From an uncultured Prevotellaceae bacterium (lineage in GTDB: Bacteria; Bacteroidota; Bacteroidia; Bacteroidales; Muribaculaceae), in contig ONJX01000028.1 of the NCBI GenBank assembly GCA_900318255.1, positions 1 through 36,637 of the forward strand: a stretch of 36,637 nt of DNA, written 5' to 3'. The notes beneath the pieces were generated by a model. That model saw only the letters and a program-made list of their open reading frames with translations, did no database searches and was not told the origin of the DNA. The translations under genes were made by a program, and so were the position numbers. Positions 14,667 to 22,740 of the stretch are shown here, in pieces (position 1 is the first letter of the stretch; each line of letters opens with the position of its first letter).

Positions 14667-17600
14667 TCAGGGTATATTGTCATATGAGGTTGTATCTTCG
14701 AGGTTGATGTCGTATGACTCTTTTAGCATATCGTAGTCAAAACACATCACCTGGTCGAAGCCATATTTCTTCACATACTTCACGAAACCATTTGTTGAGT
14801 CTCTACGTTCCTCAGTCTGCTCAATACCATTGATTATTACCTTGTATCTCCATGATTTTTTCTTTCCGAAGTATGCAGGAGAGTTCTCAAGATAGTATAC
14901 TAGAGATTGTGGAGGTATCAGGACCTCGTTGACTTGTCGTCCATGCATCTTATAGAGCTGGAAAATCCTGCTGTATCTCAGGTACAGTATTCTCTTTGTC
15001 TGAGGGAACACCATCTCATTGTTTCTGTTAGAACATTTCAGTCTGTCCTCCATGTCTATACGGTAGTCACATCCGTTCCAAATCTTGCCTTCCTGACGGA
15101 AGTATGACACGATGTTCCAGAAGTTTGCCAACTCATTGTTCGACTTTGTTTCCCTGTTCTGTGCCTTGACTCCCTCAATCACAATAGAGCGAATCTCATT
15201 GTAGTCAAACGGCAGTTGTATCACGTCTCGCAGAGCGTGGTATGCTGCCAGTACCACATACCAGTTGAACAGTATTCTGTCTTCAACGTTGGCCCCAGCG
15301 ACCGCTGTTGTTATATCTTCCTTACAGAAGTTGAGGCTGCTCTTGAACTCCTGAATGAATTTTGCTCTGTATCTCAGTATCTGCAACGTGAGATGGGAGC
15401 ATCCATGCTTGCGTATTTCAGTCAGTTCTGCGAACTTTTCCCTTGCCGCCGACGAGAATTCACTCTTAGAGTAAGACAAAAAAATAAAGCGTGAGAATAG
15501 GGCGATGTCGGCAGTTGCCATCTCCTGGCCGCTGATGATAACGCCACAATCCACTTTTGTGACCTCTCGTTTCTTGTCTCGATCCATATTCATTCGTGTA
15601 CGTCCTGTGCCATCCCAGAGACCTTTCAGGAATTCACGCTTCTCCACTTCGATGAAGTTCTTGAACTCATCAAGGTGGACGAGCGCGTTGGCACACTGAG
15701 CCACAGCGTCTGCCAGTGCTGGAAGAGTGGAGTTGACGATATTTGGTGGAGTGTTCTCAATGATGAAGAATGACATCAGAGAGTGTCCAAGCTCAGACTT
15801 TCCCGATCCTTTAGGTCCAAACAGGTTCAAAATGGGGAAATTTTTTGTGTACCCGACTATCACATCTCGGAACAGTGTCGCAATCAGGAAGCACAGGCCC
15901 ACTTTAGCGTTATTGCCGAAAACGTCAATCAGTCTTTTCGAGTAGTCATACAAAGAGATTGTGCCATAGTTCAGATGCACAAAATTCCTCTCAAACTGAA
16001 AAAACTGCGTGTCGTCCTTATATACTGATGAGAAGGCAGGTAAATAGAAATTTCCCTGTTCCCCAAGTCTCACGATACCCAGGTCATCCACAGGATGCCA
16101 TTCAGTATCGAATATTCCATTGCCGAAGGCGTAAAAGCCTTGTCTCTGCCAACCGAGTTGTGTGATCTGTATTGCAGTCTCGGTGCTAAAATAAAGATGT
16201 TTCTTCAAAGCCATAAGTTGTTCATCTTTTGCGAACCATAGATAATTACCCAGTCCTTCGATACGTTGTTTGAACTTGGTCACTGAAACAAGCTCATCAG
16301 AACGTAATGGCACTATTTCAGACTGGTGGTTAACGTTAGTGATTTTGTATAGTCTTATTGGATTCACCATGTCCTTGATGTGGAACAATGGTTTGAGCAC
16401 GAAGTTTGACCATTCTTTCGTCCTGCCATCGCTGTTGACCGATATGTAGCGGTATCCCTGCTCTTGGAAACCATATTTCTCCAGAAGGTCAAGGTTTACA
16501 GTGACGCTTGATTTGATGTCCGTCTCGGCCTTCTGTCTCTTTGCTGACTTGATGGCATTTCTCCACATTGCCTTTCCTGGCATTATTTTGTGGAGCGTGT
16601 CAATATACATAGACTGCTTAACGTCATCATTCACTGATGCTACGAGATTGGCGATAGTGACAACGGCATTACTCTTTTCATCTTGTGTCGCACCATTCTC
16701 AAAGAGTTTTTTCGCATACCACAAGATGAAATCTTCCTCGTTGATGTTGTCAAGAACCTTCTTACTCGTACAGTATGTGTCAGGATCATTCTTCTTTCCA
16801 CCGGCTGCCAGAGGAATCTCTTTCACTGTGACCTCAAACCCATTCTTGAGGGCGAGCAGGGCGTTATTGATAACCGCTTTGATGCCTGTGCCATACGGTT
16901 CGTCAGGCTTTGGTGGGTCTGCATCTGGCAGGAAACATAGTTTTGTGGTCAACCTTTTCAGCATTTTCATCTGATTGTCGGTCCATGCAGAACCGAGAGA
17001 AGCTGCCACATTATTCGCTCCTATAGCCTGCAGCCTCAACACATCCGGTGCACCTTCTACAAGATAGCATTTGTTCTCTTTCACTGCAGCTCTTGTCGCC
17101 AGGTGTATTCCAAATACAGACTTGTCCTTATTATACAGTAGGGTGGAAGATGAATTCAAATATTTAGGCGCATCAGTATTGTTGCCAATATAGCGAGCAG
17201 TATAACCTATGACCCTGCTGAATCGGTCACGTATTGGAATCATGATGCGTTCACGAAAGAAAGCATACAGGTGCCCATCTCTTTCAGACTGCCTCAACAA
17301 GTCCATTTCCATGAGAAGTTTCGTGGAAATGTTGTTTGCCTCAGCATATCGGATTAGGAGTTGACTGTTCTTGGGCGCATATCCTATTCCGCATTCTTGA
17401 ATAAAATCACTATTCCACCGTTTTACGGCATATGAATGTGCCCTTGCTGCTTCTTCATCGCTTGCCCTCAGCTGCCCCTCAAAGAAGCGTTGCAGCACTT
17501 CGTAAGCGATAAACATGGCCTCTCGCTTCTTGTTGTTCTCTATCTGTTCAGCCGAAGGCTTTTCCTTACTTTCTTCTAAGGTGACTCCGCACATCCCTGC

Positions 17601-17864
17601 CAACTCCTTTACCGCTTCAGGGAAAGTATAGTTGTTGTACTTCATTACAAACTTGATGGCGTTGCCTCCTTCGGCACAAGCTCCAAAGCAGTGCCAGGTA
17701 TTCCTTGCCTTGTTCACGATGAAAGAAGGTGTGCGCTCGCTATGGAAAGGGCAGCAGCATTGGTAGTTGCTGCCTTTCTGTCTCAGGTCTGGTACATAGC
17801 GACCGACCACGTCAACTATGTCGACGCGGTCTAGAATGCTCTCTATGGTTCTTTCATCAATCAT
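14667..17864 (-). CDS. Primase-helicase (CHC2 zinc finger, TOPRIM and P-loop ATPase)
   Basis: A 1065-aa replication protein that should prime and unwind element DNA. The N-terminus is DnaG-like: CPFHSERTPSF then WHCFGAC (zinc ligands near C38, H41, C59, C63). The TOPRIM core shows YLVEGAPDVL (about 267-276) and FLPDAD (about 311-316). The C-terminal half has Walker A GPKGSGKS (about 683-690) and Walker B LVHLDEF (about 728-734), as in phage and satellite primase-helicases. ATG 17864 is preferred over a TTG at 17867; it overlaps the preceding gene's stop. Last gene of the early operon, followed by a terminator and the iteron array. Confidence 0.93.
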   Translation of the reverse strand: MIDERTIESILDRVDIVDVVGRYVPDLRQKGSNYQCCCPFHSERTPSFIVNKARNTWHCFGACAEGGNAIKFVMKYNNYTFPEAVKELAGMCGVTLEESKEKPSAEQIENNKKREAMFIAYEVLQRFFEGQLRASDEEAARAHSYAVKRWNSDFIQECGIGYAPKNSQLLIRYAEANNISTKLLMEMDLLRQSERDGHLYAFFRERIMIPIRDRFSRVIGYTARYIGNNTDAPKYLNSSSTLLYNKDKSVFGIHLATRAAVKENKCYLVEGAPDVLRLQAIGANNVAASLGSAWTDNQMKMLKRLTTKLCFLPDADPPKPDEPYGTGIKAVINNALLALKNGFEVTVKEIPLAAGGKKNDPDTYCTSKKVLDNINEEDFILWYAKKLFENGATQDEKSNAVVTIANLVASVNDDVKQSMYIDTLHKIMPGKAMWRNAIKSAKRQKAETDIKSSVTVNLDLLEKYGFQEQGYRYISVNSDGRTKEWSNFVLKPLFHIKDMVNPIRLYKITNVNHQSEIVPLRSDELVSVTKFKQRIEGLGNYLWFAKDEQLMALKKHLYFSTETAIQITQLGWQRQGFYAFGNGIFDTEWHPVDDLGIVRLGEQGNFYLPAFSSVYKDDTQFFQFERNFVHLNYGTISLYDYSKRLIDVFGNNAKVGLCFLIATLFRDVIVGYTKNFPILNLFGPKGSGKSELGHSLMSFFIIENTPPNIVNSTLPALADAVAQCANALVHLDEFKNFIEVEKREFLKGLWDGTGRTRMNMDRDKKREVTKVDCGVIISGQEMATADIALFSRFIFLSYSKSEFSSAAREKFAELTEIRKHGCSHLTLQILRYRAKFIQEFKSSLNFCKEDITTAVAGANVEDRILFNWYVVLAAYHALRDVIQLPFDYNEIRSIVIEGVKAQNRETKSNNELANFWNIVSYFRQEGKIWNGCDYRIDMEDRLKCSNRNNEMVFPQTKRILYLRYSRIFQLYKMHGRQVNEVLIPPQSLVYYLENSPAYFGKKKSWRYKVIINGIEQTEERRDSTNGFVKYVKKYGFDQVMCFDYDMLKESYDINLEDTTSYDNIP

Positions 17865-18108
17865 CAAAGTTTATGTCGAACTCTGGCAGATGTTCCTTAC
17901 CAACATAGCATTGGCCGTTGCTGTGCCACATTACACACCTATGGGCAGTCTTCCCATCGGGCTGCTCAACTTTCACGAAGCCAGTCACATGATCAAGAAC
18001 TCTCTTGCCCATGACATAATATACGGCATTGAATGTGATGCGTCCGTCTTTTTCTGCCGCATCTTCCCATTCCTTCACTGTGTGATAACTGTCAAATATA
18101 CTACTCAT
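17857..18108 (-). CDS. Small early-operon protein, unknown function
   Basis: 83 aa (MSSIFDSYHTVKEWEDAAEKDG, then VYYVMGKRVLDHVTGFVKV), ending in the acidic DINFDD. It overlaps the gene before by 8 nt and the primase by 8 nt (11 if TTG is used), so it is tightly coupled to primase translation. CVMWHSNGQCYVGK with its Cys/His residues might bind metal, but too few ligands are seen to say so. A primase accessory or origin-binding role is inferred only from position. Confidence 0.75.
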   Translation of the reverse strand: MSSIFDSYHTVKEWEDAAEKDGRITFNAVYYVMGKRVLDHVTGFVKVEQPDGKTAHRCVMWHSNGQCYVGKEHLPEFDINFDD

Positions 18109-18292
18109 CTCTAAAAAAGAATGCTTTTATATAATCATCAACAACTTTGTACTCCAGTTTAGAAAAATTCCCATTCTTCAGCTTATAATAGAATGTGCCG
18201 TAGGACCACCCGCAAGCGTCAATGATAGCTTCACGGAACATGCTCTTGTTGTACCTTGACAACTTACTGTAATAATGTTTCAAAATATTCAT
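18101..18292 (-). CDS. Small early protein, possible DNA-binding regulator
   Basis: 63 aa, basic and Tyr/Lys-rich: MFREAIIDACGWSYGTFYYKLKNG resembles a Cro-like helix-turn-helix (a turn at GWS followed by a recognition helix). It is the first gene of the early operon, directly after the divergent switch, the usual place for a Cro or activator-type gene. It ends with an 8-nt overlap with the next gene. Confidence 0.65.
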   Translation of the reverse strand: MNILKHYYSKLSRYNKSMFREAIIDACGWSYGTFYYKLKNGNFSKLEYKVVDDYIKAFFFRDE

Positions 18293-18301
18293 AAAAAAAT
18301 A

Positions 18302-18378
18302 GTTGAAAATTTGGATAATTCAACAATAAGACTTAATTTTGCACAAAAGTAATATAAATTTTCCAAACAGTCTTATAT
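18302..18378. promoter_or_regulatory. Divergent genetic switch with facing promoters and operators
   Basis: Plus-strand promoter: TTTG (18310-18313), 20 nt, TAATTTTG (18334-18341), for the repressor-like gene. Minus-strand -7 box TACTTTTG (18344-18351) for the early operon, without a clear -33. The two -7 boxes face each other 2 bp apart, so use of one should block the other. Operator candidates: GTTGAA/TTCAAC (18302-18307 and 18319-18324) over the plus -33, and ATAAGACT/AGTCTTAT (starting 18326 and 18371), which enclose both boxes. This is a lysis-lysogeny or Stl-type control region. Confidence 0.7.
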
Positions 18379-18421
18379 AAAAGTAAGATTTTTTGAGAAA
18401 AAAATATCATCCAAATTAAAA

Positions 18422-18811
18422 ATGTACAACGGAAAAATCATTAAAGAACTGTTAGACAGGAAGAATATCCCTTATGGTGATCTTTTGCGAGCCATAGGGA
18501 TGAATCCTAAACAAACATCAGTTAATGCACTGGTGACAGGTAATCCTTCTGCAAAACGGTTAGAAGCGATAGCGGACTTTCTCGGTGTATCTATTGACAC
18601 CTTATTCATAAGAGAGGGTGTTGAGATATCGACAGAGGAAGAGCTGAAAAGTCTAAACATTACTCAACTGCGAAACCAGCTAGCCCACCTCCGTGAGCAG
18701 CTTCAATTCCGTGATGAGATGTTGAAAGAAAAGGAGGAGCGTCTCCGTGAAAAAGAGGCCAGAATCCAGCTTTTGGAAAAATTAAATGATGTAATTTCTA
18801 CAAAAAATTAA
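18422..18811 (+). CDS. Repressor-like HTH protein with C-terminal coiled coil
   Basis: 129 aa. Residues 1-65 resemble an XRE-type HTH (KIIKELLDRKNIPYGDLLRAIGM, then KRLEAIADFLGVSIDTLF); residues 75-125 form a charged coiled coil (EMLKEKEERLREKEARIQLLEKL) probably for dimer formation. It is the only plus-strand gene of the element apart from the microprotein and lies back-to-back with the early operon, so it is likely the master repressor. No LexA-type protease domain is present, hence induction may need a partner protein, as a helper phage does for SaPI Stl. Confidence 0.85.
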   Translation: MYNGKIIKELLDRKNIPYGDLLRAIGMNPKQTSVNALVTGNPSAKRLEAIADFLGVSIDTLFIREGVEISTEEELKSLNITQLRNQLAHLREQLQFRDEMLKEKEERLREKEARIQLLEKLNDVISTKN

Positions 18812-18854
18812 GGGTTTATTAACAGTCTATCAGCGAGTTAAAAGGCCTGCGTAC

Positions 18855-18875
18855 CGGGACGCTACAGGGACGGTA
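18855..18875. repeat. Short repeated GGGACG motif near the right element end
   Basis: GGGACG occurs twice 11 bp apart between 18856 and 18873, inside a near-symmetric GTACC...GGTA stretch. Position about 90 bp inside the att core makes an arm-type integrase or accessory-protein site possible. Confidence 0.3.
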
Positions 18876-18957
18876 ATAGGCAAAAAACGGCAAAAATCGG
18901 GGTATTTTAAAAATGTAACTAGTTGATAATCAGTGGGGGTTACCTTGGTAAAATATG

Positions 18958-18985
18958 AGCGGAAAATCCCTGTCTTTCCGCTACA
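18958..18985 (+). other. Right attachment site with tRNA-Ser 3' end fragment
   Basis: AGCGGAAA (18958-18965), 9 nt, TTTCCGCT (18975-18982) forms a symmetric core typical of tyrosine recombinases. AATCCCTGTCTTTCCG (18965-18980) reads like the end of a tRNA: T-arm 3' strand, a 7-nt acceptor strand TCTTTCC and discriminator G, as expected of a tRNA-Ser with acceptor GGAAAGA. No tRNA body lies upstream, so this is the att duplicate, with the intact gene expected at the left end outside the window. Confidence 0.6.
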
Positions 18986-18990
18986 AGAGT

Positions 18991-19022
18991 AAAACCAGAT
19001 GAGCTATGGCACGTCTGGTTTT
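18991..19022 (+). terminator. Hairpin, probably the original tRNA-Ser terminator
   Basis: AAAACCAGA (18991-18999) pairs with TCTGGTTTT (19014-19022). It directly follows the tRNA-like end and may also stop repressor transcription. Between 19023 and 19149 I see nothing further. Confidence 0.65.
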
Positions 19023-19149
19023 GTCGTTTGGTAAAGTGGTTGTCTTTATAGGTATTGCTCATTATTGTAGTTTCTTCTAGTATGGTTCTAGAATGTTGTA
19101 GGTTTTTTTTGAAAAAAACACATCTCGTTGCAACATTTTGGATGGATCG

Positions 19150-19181
19150 TTGCGTCTAATGCATGAAAACAATTACTTTTG
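19150..19181 (+). promoter_or_regulatory. Promoter of the ECF sigma operon
   Basis: TTG (19150-19152), 21 nt, TACTTTTG (19174-19181). It excludes the in-frame start at 19179 and supports ATG 19218. Confidence 0.7.
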
Positions 19182-19217
19182 ACTCTAATTTCTCAAGGAA
19201 ATAATAAAATCAGGAAT

Positions 19218-20174
19218 ATGAAAAAGTTTTTTATTGCAATGCTTGTGGCAGTTATGGCACTTGTTTCTGCACAAGCTGTGGTTCAGAAAAATTATGGTAA
19301 TAAGAGTGCCGTTGCCAATGCTGAAGCCAGTAATGTGGCAGAGCAAGATTACCATGAACAAGATGTTGATTCTCAAAGCAGCGCTGTCGAGTCCGAGACC
19401 ACCGAGTCAGAGATTACTAACGAGCTGAGATTTACTCGCAATGGGGTAGTTGTGAGGGATGCTGAGGGGAATGATGTGGAAGTGAGCATCAATGACCTTA
19501 ACCGCATTATTAGCAAGCATCTCGACGACACTGTGCTTACAGCGCAAGATGAGGTCAGGGACTTAGGTTCTACTAATGTTGACGACTTTGCGATAAGAGG
19601 CATGGCGCTTGCCGAGAGCATAGCACAAATTTTTGCTGTGGCTATAATATGTGTTGTGTTCTTCTCGCTACTGTTTTACTACCTTCATCGCCGCCGCAAA
19701 TACAAGACGGTAGATCGCGCTATCGAAGCTGGCTATCCACTGCCCGATGAGTTCTTCGGGAAACGCTCGCCGAGGGCTCCACAGCAGCCAACCAATGTTT
19801 ATGTCACGCAGGTGACACCACCGGCAGCTGGTCCCAATGCTCCACATGACACTCGGGTGGCGCAAGGCTATGGTCAGTCCAGCAATCCCCTCAAGAATAT
19901 CACTGACTGGGCTCCGTTTAAGAAGGGCTTTATGATTACCGCTTGGGGGCTTGGGCTGCTGTTCTTCTTCTGGATAGTAGGGGCCACGCCCATTGCAGCG
20001 CTGATGATGATTGTGGTGTTTATAGGGCTGGGCAAGCTCTTTGTAGCCTATCAGGAGCAGCAGAATCTCAGGGATCACTGGCAGCAACAGCTGTGGACTC
20101 AACAGCCGCAGCAACCTCCCCACAATGTGCCACCCATGCCAGAGACCCCGCCTGAGTTCAACCCCAATGAGTAG
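19218..20174 (+). CDS. Membrane protein with DUF6249-like C-terminus, in an ECF sigma operon
   Basis: 318 aa. Signal peptide-like start (MKKFFIAMLVAVMALVSAQA), an acidic Ser/Glu-rich extracytoplasmic region (about 35-115), one membrane span (SIAQIFAVAIICVVFFSLLFYYL), a basic stop (HRRRK), then a Pro/Gln-rich linker and two further hydrophobic spans near residues 235-280 (FMITAWGLGLLFFFWIVGA and PIAALMMIVVFIGLGKLF). The last part resembles DUF6249. The C-terminal tail is rich in Gln and Pro. It is the first gene of a three-gene operon with a sigma factor, so an envelope-stress sensing or regulated role is likely. Confidence 0.75.
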   Translation: MKKFFIAMLVAVMALVSAQAVVQKNYGNKSAVANAEASNVAEQDYHEQDVDSQSSAVESETTESEITNELRFTRNGVVVRDAEGNDVEVSINDLNRIISKHLDDTVLTAQDEVRDLGSTNVDDFAIRGMALAESIAQIFAVAIICVVFFSLLFYYLHRRRKYKTVDRAIEAGYPLPDEFFGKRSPRAPQQPTNVYVTQVTPPAAGPNAPHDTRVAQGYGQSSNPLKNITDWAPFKKGFMITAWGLGLLFFFWIVGATPIAALMMIVVFIGLGKLFVAYQEQQNLRDHWQQQLWTQQPQQPPHNVPPMPETPPEFNPNE

Positions 20175-20209
20175 GGGTCATATTTCTTTAAAACTTAGAG
20201 CTTTACTCC

Positions 20210-20731
20210 GTGTTATCTAAAGTTGAAGAACTGAAACTAATATCTCGATGTGTGCTTGCCGACGACAGGCGCGCTTTCGGGGCACTCGTCGAGGCCTATC
20301 AGCCTCGGCTGAGGCGGTTCTTCATGAACTTGACCCTGGGTGACGAATATCTGAGCGACGACTTGGCCCAGGAGACATTTGTCAAGGCCTATCTCCAGCT
20401 GCGAAGTTTCAGGGGAATGGCACGGTTTGGCACTTGGCTATATCGCATTGGCTATAATGTGTTTTACAGCTACAAGCGCGGACAGCACAGCACTGCAGGC
20501 CTTGAGGCCGCTCCCGAACACATTACAGCCCCAGTCGATGGCAGCGATATAGCAATGGATGTGAAAACCGCTATGGCTCAGCTCACTGAAAAAGAGCGCA
20601 CCGTGGTCACGTTGTTCTATATCGACGACTTGCCCATCAAGCAGATAGCAACAATCACAGGCATGAATCAGAACACCATCAGGTCGCACCTGCACCGTGC
20701 TAAAGAAAAGATGACAAAGATTTTAACTTAG
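20210..20731 (+). CDS. ECF-type RNA polymerase sigma factor
   Basis: 173 aa from a GTG start (no ATG is available in frame upstream of the conserved region). Sigma region 2 (FGALVEAYQPRLRRFFMN, then LSDDLAQETFVKAYLQL) and region 4 (LTEKERTVVTLFYIDDLPIKQIATITGMNQNTIRSHLHRAKEKM) are complete, so it should bind core polymerase and a dedicated promoter. It is sandwiched between two membrane-protein genes, in line with control by a membrane-bound partner. Confidence 0.93.
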   Translation: MLSKVEELKLISRCVLADDRRAFGALVEAYQPRLRRFFMNLTLGDEYLSDDLAQETFVKAYLQLRSFRGMARFGTWLYRIGYNVFYSYKRGQHSTAGLEAAPEHITAPVDGSDIAMDVKTAMAQLTEKERTVVTLFYIDDLPIKQIATITGMNQNTIRSHLHRAKEKMTKILT

Positions 20732-20770
20732 TGTTATTGAAGAGTAGAAAAAACTAAAACCGATATAATC

Positions 20771-21088
20771 ATGAGCAACCGAGACAACAAAGATAAAGAA
20801 CTGAGCAAATTGCTCAAGCATCAGGCTTGGGGAGCTGAGCCCAACGAGTGGTTCACGCACCGCGTGATGCATAAACTGCCTGCCAAGAGAAACAAATCGG
20901 CACTGCATTTCGCTTGGTTTTGCTACATTGCTGCTGTGGTGGTGTGCATAGGCTTTTGGGTGTGGATGCTCACGGTCAACGACAACAGTGTCATCACCGT
21001 GCGCGACATCATCTATTTTGTCATCGCTCTGGCCGTGACCATCATGCTCGCCATCTCACCCATCGTGGCGATGTTCAGGCGAGAGTGA
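20771..21088 (+). CDS. Small two-span membrane protein, possible anti-sigma factor
   Basis: 105 aa: a soluble N-terminus (DKELSKLLKHQAWGAEPNEWFTHRVMHKLPAKR) and two membrane spans (HFAWFCYIAAVVVCIGFWVWML and IIYFVIALAVTIMLAISPIVAMF). The gene begins 39 bp after the sigma gene and ends before a strong terminator. Position and shape (short cytosolic N-terminus plus membrane anchor) fit a reduced anti-sigma factor, though no zinc-binding HxxxCxxC motif is present. Confidence 0.8.
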   Translation: MSNRDNKDKELSKLLKHQAWGAEPNEWFTHRVMHKLPAKRNKSALHFAWFCYIAAVVVCIGFWVWMLTVNDNSVITVRDIIYFVIALAVTIMLAISPIVAMFRRE

Positions 21089-21119
21089 TGTTATACCCAT
21101 TATAAGAGAAAACAGCCAG

Positions 21120-21158
21120 CCTTCTCCCTAAAGTCTTTTAGTAGGGAGAAGGTTTTTT
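21120..21158 (+). terminator. Terminator of the ECF sigma operon
   Basis: 11-bp perfect stem (21120-21130 with 21142-21152) followed by six T. Confidence 0.95.
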
Positions 21159-21272
21159 GGAATATAATGCTCGCATCACAAAATCAGCGCTATTTGCTCC
21201 TATTAATGTGCCTTATTGTGATTAGAACTGTATTTTTTGCTGTCAAGGGCGTTCAATTAGGAAAATTCTCGC

Positions 21273-21280
21273 TAATTTTG
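21273..21280 (+). promoter_or_regulatory. -7 box of rlmD
   Basis: TAATTTTG 32 bp before the GTG start; the -33 element is not clear. Confidence 0.5.
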
Positions 21281-21312
21281 CACATTATTTAAAAAAAGAC
21301 ATTCTATTTATA

Positions 21313-22722
21313 GTGGGAAAGAAGAAAAACCTGCCTCTGCTGGAGGACTTTGAGATAACCGCAGTAGTTGCCGAGGGCAAGAGCCTGGGCCGCTGGAACG
21401 ACATGGTGGTGTTTGTGCCATGGGGAGCACCAGGCGACATTGCCCGTGTGAAGATTACCCGCAAGAAACACAGCTTTTGTGAGGGCGTGATTGATGAGCT
21501 CATCAAGCCTAGCGATTTGCGCGTGGAGCCTATGTGCCAGCACTTTGGCGTGTGTGGTGGCTGCAAGTGGCAGCACCTGCCCTATGACTACCAGCTCCAG
21601 TGCAAGCAGCAGCAGGTGGTCGATGCCCTGGAGCGCATTGCCAAGGTGCCACTGCCCGAAATCTCGCCTATTCTTGGCTCGAAGAAGACGAGCTTCTACC
21701 GCAACAAGCTCGAGTTCACCTTCAGCAACAAATGCTGGCTCACCACCGAGCAGATGCAGAGTGGGGTAGAGTTCCCCAACCGTAACGCCGTGGGCTTCCA
21801 CATCCCTGGCGGTTTTGACAAGGTGCTCAACATCGAGAAATGCTGGCTTCAGGACGACATCAGCAACGAGCTTCGTCTTTTCCTGCGCGACTATGCTCAG
21901 GAGCGTGGCTACACGTTCTACGACATACGCAATAATGTGGGCTTCATGCGCATGATGATGGTGCGCACCGCCAGCACTGGCGAGCTGATGCTTGTGGTGG
22001 TCTTCAGCGAGGACAACAAGGCCGCCATCGACGATGTGATGCAGGCAGTGAAAGAAAAATTCCCGCAGATTACCTCGTTGATGTACGTCGTCAACCTCAA
22101 GGTCAACGACTCGCTTAGCGACCAGGAGTTTATCCTCTACAGAGGCCGCGACTACATTGAGGAGGAGATGGAAGGCCTCAAGTTTCGTGTGGGTCCCAAG
22201 TCGTTCTACCAGACCAACAGCGAGCAGGCCTACGAGCTCTATAAGGTGGCGCGCAACTTTGCCGCTCTCACTGGCAACGAGCTGGTCTATGACCTCTACA
22301 CCGGCACTGGCACTATCGCTAATTTTGTGTCACGTCAAGCCAGGGAAGTGATAGGCATTGAATATGTCCCCGAGGCAATAGAAGATGCCAAGCTAAACTC
22401 TCGTGTAAACGGCATTACTAACACCAAGTTCTATGCTGGCGACATGAAAGACGTGCTCACCCGGGAGTTTGTGGCACAGCACGGCATCCCCGATGTGATG
22501 ATCGTTGACCCGCCTCGCGCTGGCATGCACGAGGATGTGGTGCGTGTGATACTCGACGCTGAGCCACAGCGCATTGTCTATGTGAGCTGCAACCCCGCAA
22601 CCCAGGCACGCGACATCGCCATGCTCGACGTGAAATATCGTGTAGATGCCGTGCAGCCAGTGGATATGTTCCCTCACACTCATCATGTGGAGAATGTGGT
22701 ACTTTTAAGTCATAAGAGTTAA
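21313..22722 (+). CDS. rlmD: 23S rRNA (uracil-5-)-methyltransferase, RlmD/TrmA family
   Basis: Transfers a methyl group from SAM to C5 of a uridine in 23S rRNA (U1939 in E. coli for RlmD). 469 aa from GTG. An N-terminal TRAM-like domain (10-65) binds RNA. Iron-sulfur ligands C75-x5-C81-x2-C84 and C177 are present. SAM site DLYTGTGT (327-334), DPPRAG (399-404), and nucleophile C426 in YVSCNPATQARD. All catalytic parts are intact. Bacteroidetes carry several paralogues, so the exact uridine cannot be told. The DUF5686 gene follows 75 bp on, across two palindromes. Confidence 0.92.
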   Translation: MGKKKNLPLLEDFEITAVVAEGKSLGRWNDMVVFVPWGAPGDIARVKITRKKHSFCEGVIDELIKPSDLRVEPMCQHFGVCGGCKWQHLPYDYQLQCKQQQVVDALERIAKVPLPEISPILGSKKTSFYRNKLEFTFSNKCWLTTEQMQSGVEFPNRNAVGFHIPGGFDKVLNIEKCWLQDDISNELRLFLRDYAQERGYTFYDIRNNVGFMRMMMVRTASTGELMLVVVFSEDNKAAIDDVMQAVKEKFPQITSLMYVVNLKVNDSLSDQEFILYRGRDYIEEEMEGLKFRVGPKSFYQTNSEQAYELYKVARNFAALTGNELVYDLYTGTGTIANFVSRQAREVIGIEYVPEAIEDAKLNSRVNGITNTKFYAGDMKDVLTREFVAQHGIPDVMIVDPPRAGMHEDVVRVILDAEPQRIVYVSCNPATQARDIAMLDVKYRVDAVQPVDMFPHTHHVENVVLLSHKS

Positions 22723-22740
22723 GTGTTAAATGTTAAGTAG

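Larger units (their letters stand above)
1..18985. mobile_element. Integrated prophage or phage-satellite-like element (left end outside window)
   Basis: Nearly all genes here are minus-strand and phage-like: primase-helicase, ArdA, ClpP-type prohead protease, major capsid protein, terminase subunits. The right boundary is set by a tRNA-Ser-like 3' end fragment in a symmetric recombinase core at 18958-18985; genes to the right are host functions. No integrase, portal, tail tube with tape measure, lysin or holin is visible. An intact tRNA-Ser and an integrase would be expected left of position 1. Cargo near the left (toxin-antitoxin, MmeI-like RM) may belong to the element or be a nested island. 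Phage satellite and incomplete prophage both fit. Confidence 0.75.

Noticed and set aside
14403..14687. 94-aa open frame over the iterons
   Set aside because: Its sequence is made by the repeats themselves, it runs into the end of the primase gene and lacks a promoter; the iteron reading explains it better.
18958..18985. Intact tRNA gene
   Set aside because: Only the 3' acceptor and T-arm strand are present; no anticodon arm or D arm precedes it.
1..18985. Mu-like transposable phage
   Set aside because: No MuA/MuB-type transposase, no Gam or Mor-like genes; the replication genes are primase-helicase and iterons, and the end fits a tRNA att site.
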